64,000 nt of DNA from positions 868,001 to 932,000 of the forward strand of contig BCHU01000008.1 of assembly GCA_001599715.1 (NCBI GenBank), written 5' to 3'. A program made the translations under genes and the position numbers. This document shows positions 23,733 through 34,280 of the stretch, piece by piece. Positions within the stretch are counted from its first letter, which is position 1; each line of letters starts with the position of its first letter. Source of the DNA: Phaeotremella fagi (lineage: Eukaryota; Basidiomycota; Tremellomycetes; Tremellales; Phaeotremellaceae). A model generated the notes under the pieces. It was given only the letters and a program-made list of their open reading frames with translations. It had not been told where the DNA came from and searched no databases.

Positions 23733-26700
23733 ATGTCGTCAGCTCCAATCAGACAACCAAGAGGACCAACCTCAGATCAATCCCAATCATTCAACCAACC
23801 CCACCCCAACACCTCACCCCCAACAGCAGATTCCGAATCCCTCCTCCGTCGAAACAAATCAATCTCAACAACACCAGTTAGAGGTCATGGCGTCTCAGCC
23901 TCAATTTCAAGTACACCAGCTACCACTTCCGCTTTCCACGGTAGTGGAACTGGAACTGCATCACCTTCGGCAGGGATATTGAAATCTGGTACTCGAGGTT
24001 TCAGGAGTGGAAGTTTATCTTCTGGTACTGTTGGGGTAGGTGGGGATTCTGGTTTGGGATTGGTTAGACGGGGGAGTGGTCGGGAAGTTGTTAGGACTGA
24101 GGAGACGCTTTTGGAGGATGGGGTTGAGGAGGGTAGTTTTGGTGAATATGGGATTTGGGGGAAGGGACTTAGTAGACAGAGTTCGTTGCCTTCTAGGAAA
24201 GGTAAGACGACCATTTTTTTTATCATTGTTCAGATCATAAGTTGACCATATGTCCAGGATTGAAATCTACCACCGTCACCCCAGTTCCACCTTTACCAAC
24301 TACAACGACAACTTCGATGGCTCCACCCCCACGTCCACCACGACGTATAACCACTGAAAACACTGAATCAATCTTGACACCACCCCAATCGACCCCGTCA
24401 ACAACTTCTCATTCAGTCTCACATTCACTGTCTTCTTTAGCAATGTTTAATCGACCTTCACCTTCGACTCAATTCACAGATGATTTCGGTTCACTTGGGG
24501 GAGCTAACGTCTCTAGAGCTCAGAGTTTACGGGCACAGGCTCATGGTAAACCTCAAGATCAGGGGATGTTGGGTAGAAGTTCTAGTTTGAGAAGTGCTGG
24601 TGAAGTAGGTTGTTTTGCTTTAAATTTATAATTGTATTGACCATTACTTGTCTTTTTAGCAGGCTCATCGATCGTTCGCTTCTTTTTCACCATCTTCTCA
24701 AACCAACTCTCCTCGCAATCCATTCACACCTCCAACGCCACCACCTATCTCTTCCAGTGCCGCGTTACCTCCATTCGGACTTCCAACTGAACAAGATTCG
24801 AGTGATCTCAAAAGACATCAATCACTCACTTATGGTTACGGGTCTTCCAACAGGGTCAAAGATCGTTTGGAACGTAGTCCAGCTTTACTGAGTTTAGATC
24901 AAAGAGAAGATCTCAGACGTAAACTCGATCAACAACAACCTTTATCAGTTAATCTTGGTCATAGTCATAGTTTAAGTCTTAGTCATGGAAGAAGACCTTC
25001 GGAGGATGAACCCCCAACCTCACCGATTGGATGTAGCGTCTGGACTCCGACTCAATCGACCACCGATAGTTGGATCAGAGCTACCACTGGACCTGGAACT
25101 CCACAACAGCAACAACAGCAACAGATCCAAGATGCTTTCGAAGCTATGAATCTAGGTCGGAAGATGATGGAGGATCCACGTTTGGTTCTGTCGAACGATA
25201 GATCTAACGGTATCGATCGACAGGTTTTGGTTCAAAATAACGATGAACCAAGTTGGGTAGCTAATTTAGTTGGTTTACCTGATAGAAGATCTCCTCAACC
25301 ACCTTCTAGACCTTCGATCCCTTCTCATTGGCAGGATCAATCACAGGGTCAGGTTTCTGTCCAAAATCAAAACCTTAATTTACAGCAGAACCAACAGCAA
25401 CAGCAACAAAACCAATATCAAAATCGATGGGATATGCCTTATCAATATCAGAACACTAATCTTGGGTATTTGCAACAGCAGCAACAGTTACTTGCTGCTG
25501 GAATGTATAATCCGTTAAACGTTAATCCCCAGCAACAACAGATGGGAATGAAAATCTCGGTACCGATCCCTCAACAATTCCAATATCCGTATATTCCTCA
25601 GACGGCTTATATGCAACCTCAACCTCAGTTTGGGCAGCATGGGATTTATCCTAGTCCACCTGGAACTGCTACTCCTCATAATCGGGCTGATGTGGACGTT
25701 GTGGAATTAGCTAGAAGTAAAGGTTTGAATCCGGCTACTTTCGATTGTAGACCTCCAGCTGTGAGTTGGGGTTTAATCTGTGTTTTCTGATGATGCAAAA
25801 CTGACACTGTGGTTTAGGCAAGATTCTTTGTCATCAAATCTTACACCGTGAGTATATTCTCTGCGTTTGCTAGACTACGCGACTGAACATTCGATTGTAG
25901 GAAGAGGACGTTCAAAAATCTCTCAAACATGAAATCTGGTCTTCTACAGTGTTGGGCAACAAACGACTCGATAACGCTTTCAAAGAATCTGGAGATAAAT
26001 TACCTATCTATCTGTTCTTCTCTGTTAACGGATCAAGACATTTCTGTGGTGTTGCCCAGATGTTAACTCCGTATGTTATTGTCATAGATGATGTGGAGTG
26101 TAGCTGACCAACCCACTCAGGGTTGACGAAAATCAAACGTCTACAGTTTGGGCTCAAGATAAATGGAAAGGGATCTTCAAAGTTAAATGGATTTTCGTTA
26201 GAGACGTCCCAACCGCGTAAGTGTATATTTTCACACACACGTTTCAAGATCAATGACTGAAACCGGTCATGACAGCGCCTTAAGACATATCAGACTTCTC
26301 AACACACCAGAACGTAAACCTATCACCAACTCCCGTGATACACAGGAACTACATTATGAAGCTGGAATTGAGGTTTTACAGATTTTCTTGGATCATCAAA
26401 CTAAATCTAAAACGAGTTTGTTGCAAGATTTCGCTTATTACGAAGTAAGTTTCCAATTCTATTTCTATTCAAATGTTGTGACTGATCATCTGTTGACATC
26501 GTCTTAGCAATTAGCAGCTAACAAAGCTATGCAAAATAACAACGCCAACGTTAACGTTAACGCAATGTCACCACCTGTACAACAACAATCAATTAATGTC
26601 AACGTCAACGCCAATGCCAACAACAACGCCAGCACGCCACGATCTTCAACGCCAACGTCAACATCAACGAATTTCAATTTAGGTAGAAGACTCAAAACTC

Positions 26701-26759
26701 CTCCTCCACCTGTACCTTCCATCCCAATCATTCCAAATATGCCAACGATCTCGAGGTGA
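23733..26759 (+). CDS. YTH-domain N6-methyladenosine RNA reader
   Basis: An m6A reader protein. Eight exons (23733-24201, 24258-24604, 24660-25760, 25818-25847, 25901-26070, 26121-26216, 26276-26444, 26508-26759) give about 877 aa. The first 600 residues are disordered: Ser/Thr/Pro-rich, then Gln-rich (runs of Q near 25101 and 25380-25420). The YTH domain starts at [20 protein letters not shown] and runs through [58 protein letters not shown] and [14 protein letters not shown] sequence ([15 protein letters not shown]). The aromatic-cage tryptophans are present in SVWSST-like IWSST and VWAQDKWKG. The C-terminus is Asn-rich ([10 protein letters not shown]). The acceptor of intron 2 is a TAGCAG tandem at 24658-24662, so a Gln may be optional. 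I started at MSSAPIRQ; an in-frame Met 74 codons upstream lies in leader-like sequence. Confidence 0.88.
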
Positions 26760-27163
26760 TCTTTTTGTTCACTTTTTTACCGGATGACATGTTTCGTTTA
26801 AAAATAATATATATAGTTAGCAAAGAAATCCGTTTTTATACACGTCAGTCGGATTGGTCCCTAATTTAATGATTCACTCATTTTTTCTTTCTCCATTGTT
26901 CAATATACATACGATTATGTTCTTTGTTTTGATCTTCCCTCGTATTTCAATCGTAGTTCTCTTGTTGATTCAGACGGTGTTAGTTCGAGGAAATTCAATT
27001 TGTATCTTTTATAGTTGGTTACGAAGAATATGTCATTTATCTTGTCTATACTCAAAAGGGGAGTGGAGACCCCAGAAGGTGACTGACCTATGACGATCAT
27101 CTCCATACTGTATCCATGAAATCTTCAACAGAAGGTATCAACAATCAAATGTGATTCAAGATC
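26760..27163. other. Intergenic region between the YTH gene and the GH3 gene
   Basis: About 400 bp, AT-rich, with an AATATATAT stretch near 26808. It presumably contains the YTH gene 3' UTR and the GH3 promoter. Nothing else supported. Confidence 0.4.
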
Positions 27164-30100
27164 ATGTCCTCAGTGAACTCACTGTTATTCTGGCTATGGC
27201 TATCCTCGTCCCTCTTCATACAATCGATCAAAGGGAATCAAATCGTATTCGATAACTCAGAAACAAGTAATCAACTATGGCCCGAAACGGAAACTCACCA
27301 AAAAGTTTCCGAAATCATTAAAGAAATGACATTGGTGGAGAAGGTATGCTCCCCCCCTCCTTCTCATACCCTTTCAACTGAAATTGAGAGAAAATATATA
27401 GGTTAACATAACTTCATCGTTATCTGGTCCATGTCAAGCTAATACCGGTAGTGTCCCAAGACTCAACATCACTGGAATGTGTTTCAACGATGGTCGTGAG
27501 TCACTGTCGCCTTGTACTACTATACTCACTCGTAAACTCGCTCGTAAAGCGGCCGGTCCAAGAATGACAGATTTCATCACTCAATTCCCATCTGAATTCT
27601 TCGTTTCCGCTTCCTTCGACAAAGACCTGATTTACAAACGAGCTTTAGCTATAGGAAAGGAATTTAGGGGCAAGGGGGTGAACGTTGAATTGGGTCCTGT
27701 GACTGGTGGACCACTTGGTCGATCGTGAGTAATTTCATTGTTTGAGATACTGCATACATTGATGCGTCGTAGTCCATTCGCTGGTCGGAATTGGGAAGGT
27801 AAATTATTTCATTTCATTTGGTACTGACGATGATTCAGGTTGGGCTCCAGATCCCTATCTCTCGTCAACATTCTCTTTCCTTACAGTTAAAGGAATGCAG
27901 GAATCTGGACTTATCACTTGTTTGAAACATTACATTCTTTATGAACAGGAACCGATTTGTTTTGGTGAAATCGATCCGGGGGGAGGAAGGACTGATTGTA
28001 TTCAGATCTCTAGCGATGTCAGTGGTAGGTCTACTTCGGCTGTATGGGTATGGGGTTAATGAGATTAATATACTGTAGATAAAGTCATGCGTGAGGTTTA
28101 TCTACCTTCTTTCTCGGAGGGTGTTCGTGCGGGTACCGGAGCTGTTATGTGGTAAGGGTTTTCACCTTTACATGATTTTTATGGGAAATTGATGATGGCG
28201 GGATAAAATGTAGCTCGTATAATCGTATTAATGGAACTCAGACTTGTGAGAATGATCAGGTTTTGAATAAACTTTTGAAAGGGGATTTGAATTTTCAAGG
28301 ATTGTAAGTGGACGCTAGTGTGCTTTCACCTTTCTGCTCTAATTGACCTCTGTAGTGTTTTGGTAAGCGTCGTCTAGTGATCACAACTAAGTACCCAGAG
28401 TGATTTCGGTGCGACACATTCTACAGTGGATTCAGCGAATAACGGGATGGACATGGAATTAGCCACTCCTGAATACTGTATGTCTAAAACGTCATGGATC
28501 AACAACTAAAACTTAGATGGCAAAAAATTACTTCAGGCGGTCCAAGATGGAAAAGTATCAATCGAAAGATTGGATGATATGGTTAGAAGGATCCTTATAC
28601 CTTATTTCAAACAACATAAGGATAACGACTATCCTTCACCTAATTATCACGTTTACAGTCTGGCCGATGAAGTGATTGTTGAATTGGACATCCCAGAGAA
28701 TTCATTAGAATCTCTTGATAAAGTGGATTCTGGAAAAAAGACCATAAAGTATAAGAACGAACATGTCGATAATCGAGGTGATCACCTTCTTCTCGCTAGG
28801 AAAGCGGCTGCTGAATCGCACGTGTAAGTCGATATTCTAGGTTTCAACTGAGTCTTACAGATTACTCAAAAACAACGGTATACTCCCCATTCGAAACGTC
28901 AAAAGACTCGGTGTTTTTGGTACAGACGCTACCTACTCCGATACACTCAGTGGATGCGGATACGATCTCTTCTGTATGCTGGGATCGGATCGACGAGATT
29001 GGAATGGAACTGTGACAATAGGTGGTGGTTCAGGTGCCACCTATGCAGATTACATCGTAGGTCAAACTCAATACATCTGAGACCAAACTGACGAGAGAAG
29101 TCATCGCCACTAGAAGCGATCTCGTTGAGAGCCAGGAAAGAAGGGATGAGAGTAGACTACGTTCTTCAAGACGACCAAAGGTATTTTGGGATGATGGAAA
29201 CCGTCGCCCGAGCTTCGGAAATCTGTTTGGTTTTTGTGAGAGTTTTCTTGGTTGAAGGTTGGGATAGAGAGGATTTGAAACTTGATCATGGAGGTGAGGA
29301 GATGATTAAGAATGTTGAAGCGAGTTGTTCTGGGGAGGTGGTTGTTGTTATGCATATCGGTGGACAGGTGATTGTTGAGGATTGGGTGGGTGTTTTGGAA
29401 AGCCTTTTTGGTTAGGTTTGGGCTGATTTGATATGATATTAGATCGATTTACCTAAAATTAACGCTGTGGTTTTCGCTGGGTATCCAGGTTAGTCTTTGG
29501 TTTTTCAATTCATTGATGAGAATCAGGTCAAGAATCTGGGAACGCCTTGGTAGATGTCTTGTGGGGCGACGTGAATCCATCTGGAAAGGTAATTCCAGTC
29601 CTTGTGAAACTCGTGTAACAACTGATCAACATGCTAGCTACCTTTCACTATCGCTAAATCAATCTCCGATTGGCCCCCTGGAAATATTATCAGGAAAGGT
29701 TCACAGAGGGATACAGATCCCCGAACGAATTTCTCGGAAGGTTTGGCAATAGATTATAAATGGTTTGATCAGAATCATATCACCCCACGTTGGGAATTTG
29801 GATTCGGTCTTAGGTGGGTAGGTATTGATTGACTTTGCTTAACATTTTCTTCTACGATAGTTATACGACGTTCGAGATTTCTTCTATATCCGTTGAAAAG
29901 TTCTATGAAAAAGACACTGATAGTGTGCAAAAGACTGCTGAGGCTCATGAAGGAAACCACGGATTGTATGATTACGTCGTACGTCCAAATCGTATAACCA
30001 TTCAAACGAGGATTTTCATGGCTATTGATAGGTCATCGCTCGAGCTAATGTGACGAACACTGGGGAAGTTGGAGGTGCAGAGGTGGTTCAACTTGTATGT

Positions 30101-30450
30101 TGATTTCAAGTCCATTTCATTGCTACGCTGACTTCGCAGTACATGACCTATCCCAAATCTGAGATTGATCAACCACCATTCCATCTACGCGGATTCGAGA
30201 AAACTTATTTATATCCTCAAGAAACAAAAACTGTTGTGTTCAAATTGGTAAGTTTGAATTATGCTTTCGAAGTTTGCTTGAATGGGTGTTGATGATTTGC
30301 GTTGTATCGAAGCGAAAGAAGGATATCGCGATTTGGGACGTTGTTAGGCAAGTTTGGAGAGTCCCTTCTGGAATTTTCAAATTCCACGTCGGTCATTCAT
30401 CAAGGGGGAAAGCATCGGGTTGTAGTTCTTATGAAATCGATATGATATGA
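27164..30450 (+). CDS. Secreted glycoside hydrolase family 3 (beta-glucosidase-like)
   Basis: A secreted GH3 enzyme, probably a beta-glucosidase. Nineteen exons were built (first 27164-27343, last 30313-30450), giving 742 aa. A signal peptide (MSSVNSLLFWLWLSSSLF...) precedes the GH3 N-terminal barrel: MCFNDGPAGPRMTDF, NVELGPVTGGPLGRSPFAGR, NWEGWAPDPYLSS, CLKHYILYEQE, VMREVYLPSF and CSYNRINGTQTCEN. The catalytic nucleophile lies in GFVLSDFGATHS, which is readable only through a 7-nt exon at 28356-28362. The C-terminal barrel has LLKNNGILP, GGGSGATYADYI, VVFAGYPGQESGNALVDVLW and NPSGKLPFTIAKS, then GFGLSYTTFEISS and a fibronectin-III-like tail ending near KRKDIAIWDVVRQVW. All splice phases are consistent. 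Substrate specificity cannot be read from sequence. It is convergent with NAT3. Confidence 0.88.
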
Positions 30451-30631
30451 TCTCATGCATGATAATTGAATTGTTGTTTGTCCACGTAGTCGTCGAACTT
30501 GTTCAAGTACATGTTGTATTATACCCATTCGTTCTGGAAGTCGAAATCCGAAAGGGAGAAGTCACATGTTCCGTATCGATACACCTGTTACATAGTTATG
30601 TTCTTCATGTTCAGATCCAGTTGTCACCTTC

Positions 30632-31529
30632 TCATGCCCAAACTTGATCTGGGTCGACGAGGATATCACGACCATTCGGTCTGACGTATTTACCATTCTA
30701 TCGAATAATCAGCAAATAGTTGTAACAAGCCAAAGAATAATTTAATGAAAAGTACTCACCGTATCTTTGGGTAACGATTTTCTCATATCTTTGAAGTATT
30801 AGTGAGAATTCAAAAAATTCCAAATGAACACCTACCGAATCCATCTAATTCATCTCGTGTCGATCCGACACCTTCCATTCCATGATAATAGCTGTATCAT
30901 ATCAGCGCATGAACCAAAAAAAGTTGGAGAAAAGAAAGATCAGACTTACTCGACAACACGACGATAGACGCTGTATCCCAGTCGTTCATACATCTCTATA
31001 GCTCTTCCATTGTTACATCGAACGAAAAGATCGACAAACCAAGCGTCAACTCCATCTATCGTTTTGATTTCTTTCCCATCCTGTTCTATCCCCTCCGTAT
31101 CTCGATACCCAGAACCAGATAAGGATTCTAACATGTTCATATACACCCTGGCTAATCCCAAACCTCTATATGGTGGTGAGATCGATAAAGCCGTTAGATG
31201 TCCATGATGATTAGGATCAGGAGATGGTGGTTCATGTTTCCCTATCACTTTTGTAATGTTAGCCAGAGGTTATAGTGAGATGGAAATAGTAATAATAATT
31301 TACTATATGCTTTGATACTTTTATCGAAAGCTCCTTCCGTTGATATACAGAAATTTGGAAATTGGGCAACATAATAGGAGTAGTAACCGTTATGATACTA
31401 CAAGTTTTAGATGAGAATTTGGATTCCTAGGAAATTGATGCTGATACTTACCGTTGCCGTCCATGCATCTGCGTTGACGTTGTTGAATCGAAGTATATCA
31501 GTAGCTTCGAATGGTCTTAGTATTGACAT
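30632..31529 (-). CDS. NAT3: NatB N-terminal acetyltransferase catalytic subunit
   Basis: The NatB catalytic subunit (Nat3/Naa20), which acetylates proteins starting Met-Asp/Glu/Asn/Gln at the ribosome. Six exons (31529-31452, 31397-31304, 31247-30950, 30891-30836, 30788-30760, 30697-30632) give 206 aa. The start MSILRPFEATDILRFNNVNA is diagnostic. The GNAT acetyl-CoA block is HLTALSISPPYRGLGLARVY, with the Q/RxxGxG/A loop as YRGLGLA. It continues VDLFVRCNNGRAIEMYERLG and the family tail (YYHGMEG, DMRKSLPKDTNGKYVRPNGR). A 60-residue insert rich in Pro/Ser/Gly and charged residues follows the acetyl-CoA block (SGSGYRDTEGIEQDGKEIKT), longer than in yeast. It is divergent from EMC8 with 122 bp between start codons. 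Confidence 0.92.
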
Positions 31530-31651
31530 AGTAAAAAATGGATGTAAATGGACAGATTCAAAATCGTTAAACGCCTTCGAAGATAATCGGTTAAATCCAA
31601 GATTCGAAAGTTGAGATTCTACCATTAAACATTCATCTTCAATCAACCAAA

Positions 31652-32416
31652 ATGACAACAAAAGTCTATACCTACACCTTCACCCCTTCATCCTACATCT
31701 TCCCTCTTCTCCACAGTGCAAAATACCCCTCTTCAACCCTAAACGGAATTTTCCTAGGAAGAATCGCAAACGATCAAATAACCATCGAAGACTCCATCCC
31801 CCTCTTACACAATTATATATCTTTAACACCGATGATGGAGATTGGTTTGGACATGGCGAATAGTTATGCTGAAGAAAGAGGCTTGGTGGTTGTTGGGTAT
31901 TATCAGGCTAATGAGTTTGATAATGTTGTTTTGGGTAGGGTTGGGGAGAGGGTTTTGGATGGTTTGAAGGGTAGATTTGATGGGGCTTTTGCTGTTGTTG
32001 TAGGTCTTTACTTCTTGATTGCTAGTTGGTGCTGATGGTCTTAGATTGATCATACGAAACTTGGGAACGGTGAACCACCATTCATCGTACGTCTTCTGCA
32101 AAGTGTTCAGTTGTGATATTGACAACACTCAGTTCTACTTACCATCCTCCCAATCTCCTCTCAAACCTCTATCAAATGAAACAACAGGTTTACCCAGTCA
32201 ATTCTCCCTCCCCTCAACACCAGATCTCCCATCGAAATCTCTAGACTTAATAAGGAAAGATCATTTGTATAGACAACTAGGTGATTTCGACGATCACCTT
32301 GAAGATGTGTAGGTACTCTTCTTGACCCTCCCAACCAAAACTAACTCTGTTACAGTCAAATCGATTGGATCAACAATCCAGTCGTTAAAGGTGTTATCAG
32401 GCAAAAGTTCTTATGA
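31652..32416 (+). CDS. EMC8: ER membrane protein complex subunit 8/9 homologue
   Basis: A homologue of the EMC8/EMC9 (UPF0172) cytosolic subunit of the ER membrane insertase complex. Four exons (31652-31999, 32045-32086, 32133-32308, 32356-32416) give 208 aa. The MPN-like fold starts YTFTPSSYIFPLLHSAKYPS, followed by LNGIFLGRI, EDSIPLLHNYISLTPMMEIG, the ERGLVVVGYYQANEFDN strand and LKGRFDGAFAVVIDHTKLG. The C-terminus ends in the short helical block QIDWINNPVVKGVIRQKF typical of the family. No JAMM metal ligands are seen, as expected for this inactive MPN group. Convergent to the thioesterase gene, 95 bp apart. Confidence 0.87.
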
Positions 32417-32511
32417 TTCACCTCCTTAATGAAAAAATCGAAATACCATCGAAAATATACCATGATTGCTGTATCACTCAATAATGCATTACTAGATATG
32501 TAAATCCGGTT

Positions 32512-34042
32512 CTATAATTTCGACTGTCTCTTGCTCTTACCCACTCTCCCTTCATCGTCATCACCCACTCCTCCACCTTCAACCAAACCTCTCTCTTCTT
32601 TCCCACCCAAATCTGCTCGAACAACTCCTTCCTGTGAGGTAGTCGCTACCAGATAACCATCATACGTATACAGTAAACCTCTCACGAATCCTCGACCAGA
32701 AGCAACATGTGTTAAAGGTGAATCCATCATATGTAAAAGTGGTTTAGAAGGATCAAATCCAGATGGCAGAGGATAGAAATGGGTTGTATGATCGAGTGAA
32801 GCCTAGCATTTACATTCCTCTCAGTCTCTTGTCAATGATAAGATCTGAATAAACATACCAGCATACCCAAACGAGGTTTCGACGTCCTCGTCAAACCGAC
32901 ACTACGTGAAGCCGTCCCAATAAATTGAAAATCTGTGATATAAGCAAACATGGCTTTTATCGTATCCTGATCGAAATTCTCTGCAGATCCTAGACGTGCT
33001 CTAAGCCAGACCAGACGTTGATTCCGATCTTCCTCTATCGAGATCCCATGTCTTCGTCGAGCTACAGCTATGGCTACCGGTGATTCACTCCTTTCCTATA
33101 ACGCTGTTTTGAGCCTATGACACCGATTATCTACACACGACTTACGTTGATATAATCTTGAATAGCTTTTTGACGTTTCTCATTAAACTCTGCTCCCTTG
33201 TCGTTGAGAAACGTCGTCCATCGATCTTCTTCTAACACACATTCTTCCCAGGGAAGAACATCTTCCGGAAATGGAACTTGGAAAACTGGAGTGAAAGATG
33301 GTACACTTGAATAAGATTTATCGTTCAATCCACGAGAATCAGCTGAAAGCGAAGAAGAAGAAGGGATGGGTGTCACTGAAGATTTCACGGAATGTGAGAT
33401 GGAATTCGCTGGTTTCGACCTTTGTTTCACGTTGGTCGGTGGTGGGGTTGGAGAGCTGGGGAGGTGTATTGGTGGTAAAGCAAATGAAGAGAGGAGAATG
33501 AAAATTGGTCGATCTTTTTGTAAAGCTTTCACGAGTCTGGACGATTCAATTAACAGATCTACCACGTCTCGAAATAATTATAATTACCTGGTAGAATATG
33601 ATTTACCTATACGATGATCAGATCCTGATGAAAAGGTAGATTAAGTAGGACTTACCATCTCTCAACTTCTCAACAGAGTATATGATAGGTATAGATGAAT
33701 CCGCCCTTAAAGCCAGTCAATCCAAACCCCAAACTGAAGATATAACCTACTCACGGAAGAAGAAAGAAACACTGAAATCAATCAGCTTTCCGACCATGCT
33801 AAGCACGTATATAGACTTACATGTTGACTATGTAAACCCAAGCCAATCCTTACTGTCAAACTACTAGCTCTCAAAGCTTGACCGATAACTTGACCACCGA
33901 AGACTCCTCTGGCACCACAAGGCGTCCAGAGGGATTGGGAGATGAATAATTGGGCTTTGCTTGGGTCTTCGGATGAAGACGTAGATGAAGGTGGGTGATA
34001 TGGAGTTACTGCTAAAGTGGATGATAGGGATACTATCGGCAT
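32512..34042 (-). CDS. Acyl-CoA thioesterase II (TesB/PTE1-like)
   Basis: A double hot-dog acyl-CoA thioesterase, usually peroxisomal, hydrolysing acyl-CoA to fatty acid and CoA. Seven exons (34042-33821, 33771-33755, 33705-33656, 33606-33588, 33536-33146, 33095-32859, 32802-32512) give 408 aa. Conserved blocks are FISQSLWTPCGARGVFGGQV, LHSQHCFFLLPADSSIPIIY, SVEKLRDGKSYSTRLVKALQ and FILLSSFALP in the first hot-dog, then RLVWLRARLGS, AMFAYITDFQFIGTASRSVG, ASLDHTTHFY and GLLYTYDGYLVATTSQEGVV in the second. Between them sits a Ser/Pro-rich insert (about residues 128-190) longer than in bacterial TesB. Exons 2 and 4 are 17 and 19 nt. The C-terminus extends past the fold as a Gly/Glu/Lys tail ending QSKL, close to a PTS1 (SKL) signal. 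The start could lie further upstream; I used the first ATG in frame. Confidence 0.87.
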
Positions 34043-34280
34043 GTTGGATGTAGATTTTGGATTGTAGAGGGAACTAGATAGTCTTTTCGAACTCTTTATC
34101 CTCCAAAACAATCCGGTTAAAGGTTTTTACCGACCATTCCAATCTGAAATTCCTCAAAGAACAGGTCAGAATCTCGTAAATAACTCTTAGATGATGAGGT
34201 CTTGAACTAAAGTTTGAAAAAGAAAAAAGAGCAACGGGTACCGTCAAGTGATAATTGATAACTTGGAGTACATCTAAATC

